DNA of 64,000 bases from Limnovirga soli. Lineage in GTDB: Bacteria; Bacteroidota; Bacteroidia; Chitinophagales; Chitinophagaceae. Both the position numbers and the translations under genes were made by a program. Of this stretch, positions 24,265 to 32,047 are shown one piece after another; positions within the stretch are counted from its first letter, which is position 1; the number at the start of each line of letters is the position of its first letter. The DNA is taken from the NCBI RefSeq assembly GCF_013106755.1, contig NZ_WHPF01000012.1:1-64000 (forward strand), written 5' to 3'. The notes beneath the pieces are model-generated. The model made no database searches, was not told the origin of the DNA, and saw only the letters and a list, made by a program, of their open reading frames with translations.

Positions 24265-24822
24265 ATGAAAAAAACACCAGTATTACTGTTAGCCGGCTTT
24301 GTAGCCATGATGAGTTGTTTTGTGGCGTGTGATAAAAACGACACACCCGTTCAACCCGTTGTATTAACCTTGTATGATTCCTTAGGGGGTACTACATTGG
24401 TTACCGACCCTACTAATCCGTCCATGAAAATTGAGCAGGGTAGATTGGGCATAAGATCAGTTGTAGACAGTACCATTTTTGTTATTGCTGCAGATACTGC
24501 TATTAACTCTTATTTCACGGTATTGCTATCAGAAGTTACTGTTGGTAACCTGAGTGGCTTTCAGGATTTGAGTAATGAGTTAACCAATTTTTTCTGTGTA
24601 GCTACGGGAGCAAAAAACTTTATGTATACCGGACTGAATATGGTAGATGCACATGACCCCGCCAAAAATTCGCGTATGAATGGCAAAGCAGGTAATGATG
24701 ATTTTGATGCTTTTGTGGCAGACCTGGTGGCAGGTGCACAACAGAATGCATTGCCGGATTATTTAATTGCCCGTGTAGGTGCATTGGTAGAAACCCTGCG
24801 TACACAAGTAGTTCAACAATAG
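24265..24822 (+). CDS. Truncated-hemoglobin (group I-like) lipoprotein
   Basis: 185 residues. A lipoprotein signal ends at the lipobox FVAC (Cys21), followed by DKNDTPVQP and a globin domain: TLYDSLGGTTLV near 38, IAADTAINSYF near 78, ELTNFFCVATGAKNFMYTGLNMVDAHD near 110-135 with the candidate proximal His, and DFDAFVADLVAGAQQNALPDY near 150. These match the 2-on-2 globins that bind O2, NO or other ligands. Most truncated globins are cytoplasmic; here the lipobox predicts a periplasmic or outer-membrane-anchored one. An insertion (TDPTNPSMKIEQGRLG) interrupts the usual first helix. The alternative ATG at 24256 adds MSI. An intrinsic terminator follows. Confidence 0.85.
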   Translation: MKKTPVLLLAGFVAMMSCFVACDKNDTPVQPVVLTLYDSLGGTTLVTDPTNPSMKIEQGRLGIRSVVDSTIFVIAADTAINSYFTVLLSEVTVGNLSGFQDLSNELTNFFCVATGAKNFMYTGLNMVDAHDPAKNSRMNGKAGNDDFDAFVADLVAGAQQNALPDYLIARVGALVETLRTQVVQQ

Positions 24823-24844
24823 TATGAGTGTTTTTTTGAGTATA

Positions 24845-24876
24845 AAGCTGTTGCCAAAGGGTAACAGCTTTTTTGT
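24845..24876 (+). terminator. Intrinsic terminator after the globin gene
   Basis: AAGCTGTT (24845-24852) and AACAGCTT (24863-24870) followed by a T-run, between convergent genes. Confidence 0.85.
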
Positions 24877-24894
24877 TGTAATACTTAAAGCAAC

Positions 24895-25722
24895 TTATTT
24901 AACTTTTTTCAGCTCTTTTACCACCATACGGGTGATAACTGCATAACCCTTATCAGATGGATGCAGCCCATCAAATGTCATATCCATAGCGCCGGCTGGG
25001 TATGGGTATTCATCCGTGTCCGGATTAAAGGGGTACAGAATGCAATCGGGGTAAGTTAAGTCTTTATACAAACCTGTTGCAGGGTCTTTTACGTGTTTAA
25101 ATTTTACCATATTATGCAGTGTCATGCCACTTTTATTAAACAAGTCAATCACTGCAACATCTTCCTCCTTGCCAATAGCAATTACTGCATCGGCAAATTG
25201 AGATAGCAATTGGCCATTCTTTGCTTTATACGAGCCCCATGCATTATTGTGCATATCGCCCACATACACAAAATCAAGCCGCTGCATAGGCGTAATTAAA
25301 ATAATTTTTGCATCGGCATTCAGGCTGCGCAGTTTATTAATAATAATGCGGAAAGAACCATACACCGTGCCATTGCCGGTATTATTGGTATAGTCGGCAA
25401 TAGTGCCAACAGGCCTTCCCTGCCACCAATCGTTGGTGCCTAAAAAAATAGAATATACATCGGCCTTAACAATGCCCAGTTGATCAATCTGCTCAGCAAT
25501 GCCACCGGATGTCCAGCCATTATGCCCCTGATTGATATAATGTATATTGGGTAACTGTTCAGTTACCATGGTCATATAGCCTTTGGTAATTTTATGGGCA
25601 GTTTCTTCGGGGTGATCGTTAAGATAGGTAATAGAATCGCCAATGGCCACCCAGCTAATATCTTTTGGTGTAAACGAAGTAGTAATACAAAACAGGCAGC
25701 AAAAGGCAATCAGTTGTTTCAT
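24895..25722 (-). CDS. Secreted SGNH/GDSL hydrolase
   Basis: 275 residues. A signal peptide (MKQLIAFCCLFCITTSF) precedes the SGNH blocks: block I IGDSIT near 28 with the nucleophilic Ser, block II NQGHNGW near 65, block III FLGTNDWW near 93 and block V FDGLHPSDKGY near 252 with the catalytic Asp/His. Such enzymes remove acetyl or other ester groups from carbohydrates or lipids. The large segment between blocks III and V is typical for Bacteroidota members. Predicted to act in the periplasm. It is convergent with the globin gene. Confidence 0.9.
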   Translation of the reverse strand: MKQLIAFCCLFCITTSFTPKDISWVAIGDSITYLNDHPEETAHKITKGYMTMVTEQLPNIHYINQGHNGWTSGGIAEQIDQLGIVKADVYSIFLGTNDWWQGRPVGTIADYTNNTGNGTVYGSFRIIINKLRSLNADAKIILITPMQRLDFVYVGDMHNNAWGSYKAKNGQLLSQFADAVIAIGKEEDVAVIDLFNKSGMTLHNMVKFKHVKDPATGLYKDLTYPDCILYPFNPDTDEYPYPAGAMDMTFDGLHPSDKGYAVITRMVVKELKKVK

Positions 25723-25811
25723 GGTATATTTTTGAGCATGGTATAATCATAACAATGCCAACTAAAAATAATGAAATCTGCTCAGCCTTGCGGGTAAATA
25801 AAATAGTGGGG

Positions 25812-26591
25812 TTAAGATTTCTTTTTTCTTATATCCGGGGTATAGTAAAAAAAGCAGCGATAGGTATTATTAAAATCGTACTGATAGCCATTGGCTTTTT
25901 CCTGAAACACCATCATATAACCCAGGTCAAAACTCAGGTGTGGGTTAATGGTTTCTTTAATGCCTACAAAAGCCCTGTTTTGGTCAAAAGTATTATACAC
26001 CACTTCTTTGCCTACCTGCAGGTTTATTTCGTCTGATATAAGCAATGAGGGCACATGCGGTTTTTTACTAAGGGGTATATTTACGGTTAACGTATACCTG
26101 AAACGGTTGGTAAATTTATTGGTATGGGTGCTGGTGTCTTTCACCACTTTTTCCTGCCAGCGCTGTTCAATTCTAAGTCGGTTGATAATATTAACATTGC
26201 CCGTTTTGGCACTGGTTTGTATTTGCTCGTAAATCCTGTTTTCATCTGCAAAAGTAGTATAGCCGGGGGTGGTAGGTGCCAGCCATAAATGCCCGTAACC
26301 TGCGGCAATACTGGTACTGCTGTTAAGGGTATAGCCTGCACCAAAACGTATAAAATAAAAGCTGGGGTCGCTGGCAAAATGGTTGCGGCGCATATGCATA
26401 TCCACAATAGCACTCCATTTATCGCTAAGCCTGATGGTATTATTTAGCGATAGCCATGTTTGTGTTTGGTAATTAATTTCTTTGGGTTTGGTTTGTGCTG
26501 CCAGCGGGTTATTAAATAGCAGGGATATTGCAAAAAGGGCTGAAAAAAACAAGTAGTGCAGCTGTGTTTGGTAGCCTATATAGAATTTCAT
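25812..26591 (-). CDS. DUF2490 outer-membrane protein
   Basis: 259 residues from the ATG at 26591 (MKFYIGYQTQ). A signal peptide ends at PLAAQ (about residue 34). Alternating beta strands follow: YQTQTWLSLNNTIRLSDKW, FYFIRFGAGYTL, RIEQRWQEKV, FRYTLTVNIPL and a C-terminal YRCFFYYTPDI. This is the DUF2490 pattern, a predicted beta-barrel of unknown cargo. The frame runs open to 26642 but the earlier Met lacks a signal sequence directly after it. Confidence 0.8.
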   Translation of the reverse strand: MKFYIGYQTQLHYLFFSALFAISLLFNNPLAAQTKPKEINYQTQTWLSLNNTIRLSDKWSAIVDMHMRRNHFASDPSFYFIRFGAGYTLNSSTSIAAGYGHLWLAPTTPGYTTFADENRIYEQIQTSAKTGNVNIINRLRIEQRWQEKVVKDTSTHTNKFTNRFRYTLTVNIPLSKKPHVPSLLISDEINLQVGKEVVYNTFDQNRAFVGIKETINPHLSFDLGYMMVFQEKANGYQYDFNNTYRCFFYYTPDIRKKKS

Positions 26592-26696
26592 GGCCCAAAG
26601 GTAAAACCGCAGGTGGCAGCATTTTGTGATTTTTATCAGCATTATTATAAAAATATATCATGTATAAACCCGTATGTACGCAACAGTAGTTTTTAT

Positions 26697-26770
26697 GTGT
26701 ACCCGACCATTGCAGCCCTATTTGGCTTTACTTGCGTCGCACTCTTGTGCGGTTGGATACTTTGGGGGGC
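26697..26770 (-). repeat. IGR-A copy 11
   Basis: Minus-strand copy, core 26731-26750, right end GTCGGGTAC about 105 bp upstream of the DUF2490 gene. It also forms the left border of the accessory island that begins with IGR-B copy 1. Confidence 0.9.
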
Positions 26771-26824
26771 TTTTATGGTGTGGTTTGATGTATGAGATTG
26801 GCTTTGTATGGAAAGATACTAGCT

Positions 26825-26915
26825 ATTTGGAAAAACACTATTAGCATTGGATTATGAAACCAGACTTTTTTGGTATGGCTATTTAGTTCGGGTATTTTTG
26901 AGTTGGCAATAATTG
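26825..26915 (+). promoter_or_regulatory. IGR-B copy 1, promoter-bearing repeat
   Basis: Contains ACCAGAC, a T-run and TATGGCTATTTAGTTCGG shared with four other copies. TTTG at 26869-26872 and TATTTTTG at 26893-26900 are 20 bp apart, matching the Bacteroidota -33/-7 consensus. The ATG of the next gene is 60 bp downstream. Confidence 0.8.
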
Positions 26916-26959
26916 TAAACAAGCTTTACGATTCTAAGCAAATAAGTGTGTGACACCTT

Positions 26960-27460
26960 ATGAACAAAATCAAACATAATTTATCGGACAAAGTGAATGG
27001 TAAACTTCTTAAGTATCGACAAGGTGACTGCTTAAGTGTCAACTGTAAGAATGGAAAATATTTGGGAGTTTTAATTTCAAACAAATTCAACAAGTATTAC
27101 GACCTAACAGTAATTGATTTTTACGAGCCACACAAGCCAGGTTTGACAGACTTCATTAATGGAAAATTCTTTGGGACACGTTTTGGTTCGTGGGAAGAAC
27201 TTACTTACGCGGTAAACGTTAGAATGATAGAATGCAAGTATGTTGATAACTGTTCGGAAATAGAAAAAGTCGGTTCAGTAAAATTAATAAGCAATTTCAT
27301 AAAAGACGGTTATGCTTATTTAGACGACATTGAACAATTGGAGCAACATTATATAGAGGAATTACCAATTAGAATAGAAAAAAGCAAAAACGCAGAAAAG
27401 TTTCCTGACTTAGCTTTTGTAAGTAAACATTTTGTTGACTTTAGACACATCATGCAATAA
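26960..27460 (+). CDS. Hypothetical protein, possibly Imm26-like
   Basis: 166 residues, soluble, no signal peptide. The start YRQGDCLSVNCKNGKYLGVLISNKF, followed by a hydrophobic strand and DFYEPHKPG, is reminiscent of Imm26-type immunity proteins (GDVF-type strand, then a small beta fold), but the match is weak. Codon use is more AT-rich than in the flanking core genes. It is the first gene behind IGR-B copy 1 and is followed by a 220-bp gap with a second-class repeat (27564-27660). Confidence 0.6.
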   Translation: MNKIKHNLSDKVNGKLLKYRQGDCLSVNCKNGKYLGVLISNKFNKYYDLTVIDFYEPHKPGLTDFINGKFFGTRFGSWEELTYAVNVRMIECKYVDNCSEIEKVGSVKLISNFIKDGYAYLDDIEQLEQHYIEELPIRIEKSKNAEKFPDLAFVSKHFVDFRHIMQ

Positions 27461-27563
27461 CAACTATTGGCAACATTGGGTTTTATGCAATTTGGGCCTG
27501 ACCAACAAACGTCAACCAATTGAAAATCCAAGCTGTGATTTGGGCAGCACAAACAACTTTCAA

Positions 27564-27660
27564 CTTTAGTTCTTAAATTCAACTTTATATTTTCAATCAG
27601 CTGCGGTAGTAGGCAATCGGAATTCTAATTCCCAATCTGCATAAAGTCCTGCTCGTAGCA
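27564..27660 (+). repeat. Island element C, copy 1
   Basis: Shares TAGTTCTTA-ATTCAA and TATATTTT with the segment at 30854-30934, followed by an inverted repeat GGAATT-CT-AATTCC and a CTG-TAAA-CTG block. It sits between two accessory genes. Confidence 0.5.
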
Positions 27661-27683
27661 TGTTATTTTAAAGCCAAAGACTA

Positions 27684-28217
27684 ATGTTAGACTTCGATAA
27701 AGTAATAGAAAAAATAACATCATTCTTGAAGGCCTATAACTTTTTTGTTGTAGAAAACCATAAGAATCACGTTAAGTATGAATCGACAAAGACTTCAATC
27801 GTAATTGGATATGATGAAAGGGAATATTATTATTTTGCAATTGTAGGAGACAAATCAAATATTTCTATCCCACTTGATGTAAACAATTTGACAAATGTTT
27901 TTCAATATGATAGTGAAAAATTTATTAGGAGTCCGTTTGAGGAATTTTTTATTGACTTCTTTATGACAACCAATGGAAATCGTATTCTGACTGGCGATAG
28001 AACCATTTTTGAAGCTTTGAAAAGGGATAGAGACAAACGAGCAGAAGAATATACAAGACAACTCTTACAACGACAAAACTTGGATTCTGCAGACAAAGCT
28101 TGGCTTTCAAATAACTACCTTGTATTTGTTAAGCATTTGGACTTGATTGATAAGTCGAGTTTACTACAATCGTATGAACTTAAGTATTCAATAGCAAAGA
28201 GAAAACTAAACGAATAA
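27684..28217 (+). CDS. Hypothetical accessory protein
   Basis: 177 residues, soluble, rich in Phe/Tyr/Asp in the first 100 residues (FFVVENHKNHVKYES, REYYYFAIVGDK, FEEFFIDFFMT) and helical and charged afterwards (ALKRDRDKRAEEYTRQLLQRQ). No catalytic motif, no signal and no family I recognise. Size, acidity and context fit orphan immunity or defence accessory genes, but that is inference. Its start ATG at 27684 follows element C closely. Confidence 0.65.
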   Translation: MLDFDKVIEKITSFLKAYNFFVVENHKNHVKYESTKTSIVIGYDEREYYYFAIVGDKSNISIPLDVNNLTNVFQYDSEKFIRSPFEEFFIDFFMTTNGNRILTGDRTIFEALKRDRDKRAEEYTRQLLQRQNLDSADKAWLSNNYLVFVKHLDLIDKSSLLQSYELKYSIAKRKLNE

Positions 28218-28359
28218 CAAATCAGCACACAACTAAAATATCATTTTAAGTTTGACAAATAGACTTTTGTTGCTATTAGTTGTCAAGCTAAAATAAGAAA
28301 AGTCTTAAATAGAGACAGTTTTACATTCATAATTGCTGAATGCCAATTAAAATAATAAT

Positions 28360-28605
28360 ATGACTGAGAAATTTATAGAATTACTTTTTTGTACAGTTAT
28401 AATATTTTTGTTCTTGTTGAATTTTAATAATAGGTGGACAAATAGAAATTATGAAAAATTGAAATCAAAGAATTCAAGTTGGTATTGGTTTAGAGCTTTT
28501 AAAATTGCAGAAACGAAGGACAATTTCATAAAATTTCAAAAGGGACTTAGCATTTTTGTAATTGTAATTATGATAATAGCAATTTTAAATGTTTTAAAAT
28601 CATAA
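28360..28605 (+). CDS. Small two-helix membrane protein
   Basis: 81 residues with transmembrane segments at about 5-21 and 62-79, separated by a basic, aromatic loop (RWTNRNYEKLKSKNSSWYWFRAFK). No family recognised. It is the last gene of the first island block; an IGR-A copy begins about 130 bp later. Confidence 0.6.
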   Translation: MTEKFIELLFCTVIIFLFLLNFNNRWTNRNYEKLKSKNSSWYWFRAFKIAETKDNFIKFQKGLSIFVIVIMIIAILNVLKS

Positions 28606-28735
28606 GACAGACCAAGATAAAATCGCACTACAGCCAACTGTCTTGTCCAGCAATAGATGGACAAAAAATCAACTCAAAATGGCCATCAGCAACAGTTTAT
28701 TTCCTGTGCTTTTGAAACACTTTCCGCCACATATA

Positions 28736-28808
28736 TGCTGCATAACATTCCCACATGTACAAGAGTGCGACGCAAGGGAAGGTAAATAGCCATTGTTTTG
28801 CCAGGTCA
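28736..28808 (+). repeat. IGR-A copy 12
   Basis: Core 28757-28776, followed by GGGAAGGTAAATAG and the right end TTTTGCCAGGTCAAA. The internal segment is very similar to copy 13, about 840 bp away. Confidence 0.9.
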
Positions 28809-28844
28809 AAATTGAATATTAAAAATTAGATGTACCATGTACGC

Positions 28845-28910
28845 ATTGAATATTAACACCAGACTATTTTTGGTATGGCTATTTGGTTCGGTTATCGGCT
28901 ACGGTAAACT
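28845..28910 (+). promoter_or_regulatory. IGR-B copy 2, promoter box partly decayed
   Basis: TTTG at 28869-28872 is kept, but the -7 position reads TATCGGCT (28893-28900). The shared TATGGCTATTT block is intact. Confidence 0.65.
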
Positions 28911-28999
28911 GATAACACGTTATGACGCAACTGAAGCAACAAATTGATAAATTTGAGACAGTTGCCGATAATAATTATTATTTCGAAAATCAAAAAAAC

Positions 29000-29431
29000 A
29001 TGAAAGACTTCAAATCAGCTAATAAAGCACAAATAAGGTATATTCAATTGCTGAAGGTTGTATTTGGCTTATTTATACTGACACTTTCGCTTAGTAAAAA
29101 TGCCATGGCACAAGAAAAAGTTCAAATGGTTAGGTTAGCAAAAATAAAAGTTGACCCACTACAATTAGACAAGTATAATAATGCAATAAAAGAGCAAATG
29201 GCAACTGCTATTCGTCTTGAGCCAGGAGTGTTAACATATTACGCCGTTGCTGACAAAAGTGATCCATCACACATTACCATACTTGAAATTTATGCTGATA
29301 CTGCTGCATATCAAGCCCACATAATAACACCCCATTTTAAAAAGTACAAAGAGGCAGTTAAGGATATGGTTAAATCGTTGGAGCTAGTTGATGTTAATCT
29401 AATTGCATCTGCTAAACAACCAAGCTTATAA
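29000..29431 (+). CDS. Secreted antibiotic-biosynthesis-monooxygenase (ABM) domain protein
   Basis: 143 residues from the ATG at 29000. A signal peptide (hydrophobic VVFGLFILTLSLS, cleavage after AMA) leads to an ABM/dimeric alpha-beta barrel domain: VQMVRLAKIKVDPLQLDKYNNAIKEQM, EPGVLTYYAVADKSDPSHITILEIYAD, AYQAHIITPHFKKYKEAV. Family members act as monooxygenases, heme-degrading enzymes or small-molecule binders; no specific role can be given. An upstream in-frame ATG at 28922 has the same TTATGA start context as the gene behind IGR-B copy 1, but it would bury the signal peptide 50 residues in. Confidence 0.8.
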   Translation: MKDFKSANKAQIRYIQLLKVVFGLFILTLSLSKNAMAQEKVQMVRLAKIKVDPLQLDKYNNAIKEQMATAIRLEPGVLTYYAVADKSDPSHITILEIYADTAAYQAHIITPHFKKYKEAVKDMVKSLELVDVNLIASAKQPSL

Positions 29432-29572
29432 TTTGAGTAAAAACCGTTAAGCTGGGCTGTATTGTTTACAAGGACAGCCGTCAGGTAGTTAAGTAATTGC
29501 TGGTAAAGCAATACTATTGCAATGTATGTATGTTATTTTTTGTTGTTAAATAGAACAATATGCTTACCAAAA

Positions 29573-29647
29573 GGCTGCATAGCAATTCCACAAGTACAAG
29601 AGTGCGACGCAAGGGAAGTTAAATAGACATTCTTTTGCCGGGCCAAT
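29573..29647 (+). repeat. IGR-A copy 13
   Basis: Core 29594-29613, right end TTTTGCCGGGCC, immediately followed by IGR-B copy 3. Confidence 0.9.
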
Positions 29648-29730
29648 AATGGAAACACTATTCAAGTGGATGTTGTCAATGCCAGACTTTTTTTGGTATG
29701 GCAATTTGGTTCAGTTATTTTTGATTTAGG
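29648..29730 (+). promoter_or_regulatory. IGR-B copy 3, promoter-bearing repeat
   Basis: TTTG at 29692-29695, 20-bp spacer, TATTTTTG at 29716-29723; the start codon of the hydrolase is 36 bp further on. Confidence 0.82.
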
Positions 29731-29758
29731 TGCCATCATTCCAAAACATCTCTTCTAC

Positions 29759-30796
29759 ATGCATAAAAACAAGCAACTAGTTAGAACCATAGGCTGGGCA
29801 TTTTTAATTTTACTTATTGTTTTTTTGTATTTAATTTTCTGGCCAAGGCATTACAGTGTACAATCAGAAGCAACCGAAATAAATAGCAGGTTCTGGCACT
29901 TATCTACAGGATCTACTATTGGGTATACTTACATATCCTCTACTGCAAAAGACACCCAGGTATATCCTATTATTTATTTGCATGGGGGGCCAGGTGGCGC
30001 TATTTCCAGGCGGGTGATAGATGATTTAAAACCGCTTAGCAACGATGGCTTTGATCTATACTTCTATGATCAGGTTGGTAGCGGCGCATCAGGCAGATTA
30101 AATGATATTTCAGCATATACAGTGCAAAGACAAGTGGATGATCTCAATGAAATAATTACTAAAATTAATTCAGGAAAAGTTATATTAATTGGACAGTCCT
30201 GGGGCGCTATATTAGCTGCTGCCTACTTATCAATGCACCCTGAAAAGATTGACAAAATAATTTTTACCAGTCCGGGCCCTATTTATCCAATAAATGATGC
30301 AGAAATAAACACTCCTGCTCCGGATAGCTTTAGATTAAGGGCTCCATTATATACAAATAAAGCCGCAAATGAATCTTCAACCAATATTCGGGTAAAAGCA
30401 ATTAGTTTTTTCGCTACCCATTTTGGTATAAAAATCGCTTCTGATAAAGAAGTAGACGAATACGCCAACTTCCTTGATGCTAAATCTTATAAATCTGCTT
30501 TGTGTGATACATCCATAAACCTGGCAAATCGGGGTAATAATGGATTTTATGCAGGTATTATGACCTATAAAAGCATATTGCAGATGAAAGATTTCAGAGA
30601 GAAAATTAGAAGTAGCAACACGCCGGTTTTAATTTTGAAGGGACAATGTGACAATCAGTCATGGGGCGCTACCAATGAGTATTTGCGTCTTTTTCCTAAT
30701 CACAAATTTGTACTAATACCAAATGCGGGACACTTCATAAATGTGGAGCAGCCTGAAATGTATATCCGTGAAATAAGCAATTTTTTATTACCATAA
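29759..30796 (+). CDS. Membrane-anchored alpha/beta hydrolase, proline-iminopeptidase-like
   Basis: 345 residues from the ATG at 29759 (MHKNKQLVR). One N-terminal transmembrane anchor (about 9-30) is followed by an alpha/beta hydrolase: oxyanion HGGPGG near 88, YDQVGSGASG near 110, nucleophile elbow GQSWGA near 157, a cap region, and the catalytic His in NAGHF near 322. The HGGPGG plus GQSWG pairing is typical of prolyl iminopeptidases and related hydrolases (family S33). The anchor predicts action on the periplasmic face. The open frame reaches back into IGR-B, which is not coding. Confidence 0.88.
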   Translation: MHKNKQLVRTIGWAFLILLIVFLYLIFWPRHYSVQSEATEINSRFWHLSTGSTIGYTYISSTAKDTQVYPIIYLHGGPGGAISRRVIDDLKPLSNDGFDLYFYDQVGSGASGRLNDISAYTVQRQVDDLNEIITKINSGKVILIGQSWGAILAAAYLSMHPEKIDKIIFTSPGPIYPINDAEINTPAPDSFRLRAPLYTNKAANESSTNIRVKAISFFATHFGIKIASDKEVDEYANFLDAKSYKSALCDTSINLANRGNNGFYAGIMTYKSILQMKDFREKIRSSNTPVLILKGQCDNQSWGATNEYLRLFPNHKFVLIPNAGHFINVEQPEMYIREISNFLLP

Positions 30797-30853
30797 TGGC
30801 TGGCCAAAAATTGGGGTTTTATTCTGGTTGGGCTGGAGAAATAAATCTCAACA

Positions 30854-30934
30854 ATAGTTCTTACATTCAATTATATATTTTTAACCGGAAGGCGGAATGC
30901 TATTCCCTAGCTGTGTAAAACCTGAATGAGAGCC
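30854..30934 (+). repeat. Island element C, copy 2
   Basis: Similar to 27564-27660 in the TAGTTCTTA-ATTCAA and TATATTTT parts, with a shorter inverted repeat (GGAAT-GCT-ATTCC). It lies between the hydrolase and the NTF2-like gene. Confidence 0.5.
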
Positions 30935-30969
30935 GCGATTCAATTATCAATTATAAAAAAATCAACACA

Positions 30970-31419
30970 TTGAGAAAAGTAATCTTCTGTACTATTGCCA
31001 TTTTTTTTGCTACTCTTTTGCATGCACAACAATTATTGTCAAAGCAGGAACAGGAAATACAACACGCTGTTGTTAACATGTTTCAAGCCTTATCTAACAG
31101 GGATTCAATTGCCTTAAAATATTATTGTGCTCCTGATATAACATTTTATGAATATGGGCAAATATGGAATATTGATACCCTTATAAAGAAAGCAATTGCA
31201 ATGAACCAGTCGGCAGATTTTGAGCGAACCAATACTTTTGAATTCATCAATACGGCATCAGATAAAACTACCGCATGGGTAACTTATCGGCTGAACTCGG
31301 TTATAACTAAGGATGCAAATAAAACAAATATACAATGGCTGGAAACTGTTGTTTTAATAAGGCAAAATAAGCAATGGAAAATAAAGCATCTCCATTCAAC
31401 AATGATTAAAAAAAGCTAG
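30970..31419 (+). CDS. Secreted SnoaL/DUF4440-like (NTF2-fold) protein
   Basis: 149 residues. Signal peptide MRKVIFCTIAIFFATLLHAQ, then an NTF2-like fold: EIQHAVVNMFQALSNRDSIALKYYCAPDITFYEYG, TAWVTYRLNSVI and TVVLIRQNKQWKIKHLHST. Such domains serve as small-molecule enzymes or binding modules, and no catalytic residue identifies this one. The start codon is TTG (30970); no in-frame ATG precedes the signal peptide, so TTG initiation is likely. It probably shares a transcript with the hydrolase 173 bp upstream. Confidence 0.75.
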   Translation: MRKVIFCTIAIFFATLLHAQQLLSKQEQEIQHAVVNMFQALSNRDSIALKYYCAPDITFYEYGQIWNIDTLIKKAIAMNQSADFERTNTFEFINTASDKTTAWVTYRLNSVITKDANKTNIQWLETVVLIRQNKQWKIKHLHSTMIKKS

Positions 31420-31507
31420 CAGAGATTTCCGGCCTTTCTTGGTATACGATGGGCAATGATCTATTTCAGTATTTACTGATGTAATTGAATGACAAAATAG
31501 ATATTTG

Positions 31508-31593
31508 ATATTCAAAAACGCACTATAAAAAGAACGATTAGCAACACCAGATTTTTTTTGGTTTGACTTCTTAGTAAGGTATTTTTGAATTGG
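31508..31593 (+). promoter_or_regulatory. IGR-B copy 4, promoter-bearing repeat
   Basis: TTTG at 31557-31560, exactly 19 bp, TATTTTTG at 31580-31587. The surrounding repeat has diverged (TTTGACTTCTTAGTAAGG), while the two promoter boxes are kept. The next ATG is 36 bp downstream. Confidence 0.8.
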
Positions 31594-31622
31594 CTGAAAC
31601 CAATAACCAATTAATCAAACTT

Positions 31623-31820
31623 ATGAATTTCGATTCCTTATTCTTTTTGGCATTCGGTATATTTTCTTTAATCATGGGGGTGTTAAATAGGGGCGGATTA
31701 TTTTGGTTTTCCATGTACGATGGATTAAAAAAGGTTTTAGGTAAAGATTACAATCGGGTAACCAATATTATATGGGGAATAATAAGCATACTCATAGGGT
31801 TGGCATTATTTAAAAGGTAG
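31623..31820 (+). CDS. Imm17-like two-helix membrane protein
   Basis: 65 residues from the ATG at 31623. Helix one (SLFFLAFGIFSLIMGVLN), a short WFSMYDGLKKVLGKDYNRVTN loop, and helix two (IIWGIISILIGLALF). Size, the FGIFSL / WF / GKxxxR / GIISILIG layout and topology resemble the Imm17 immunity-protein family, known as orphan or toxin-paired immunity genes. No toxin gene is beside it. The open frame starts earlier at a TTG inside IGR-B. Confidence 0.65.
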   Translation: MNFDSLFFLAFGIFSLIMGVLNRGGLFWFSMYDGLKKVLGKDYNRVTNIIWGIISILIGLALFKR

Positions 31821-31899
31821 TTTTAAGAATAATTCTTGATCTTCATATGTCCCCTAACAATAAAAATTCCCTTCAGGCATACGCAATAATAAAAGCCCA

Positions 31900-31970
31900 A
31901 TAAAGTTCCCACCATACAAGTGTGCGACGCAAGTAAAGCTGCCATGTAGCTTTTGCCCGGCTACAAAAAA
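31900..31970 (+). repeat. IGR-A copy 14
   Basis: Core 31914-31933, right end TTTTGCCCGGCTAC. It closes the accessory island on the right. Confidence 0.9.
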
Positions 31971-31990
31971 GGCTGTTAGATTCTAACATA

Positions 31991-32022
31991 AAAAAAGCTG
32001 CTGCGGAACTAACCGCAGCAGC
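31991..32022 (-). terminator. Strong intrinsic terminator of the M4 protease gene
   Basis: GCTGCTGCGG (31997-32006) and CCGCAGCAGC (32013-32022) form a 10-bp GC-rich stem. On the minus strand it is followed by seven T. It ends transcription coming from the gene at 32048-34705. Confidence 0.92.
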
Positions 32023-32047
32023 CTGGTTTTCAAAAAAGCCTTGGGCC

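Noticed and set aside
26960-31820. Classical integron with attC sites
   Set aside because: TAACAA at two gene stops (27459, 28217) recalls attC boundaries, but core-site pairs GTTRRRY/RYYYAAC with the right symmetry are not found and no IntI is in the window.
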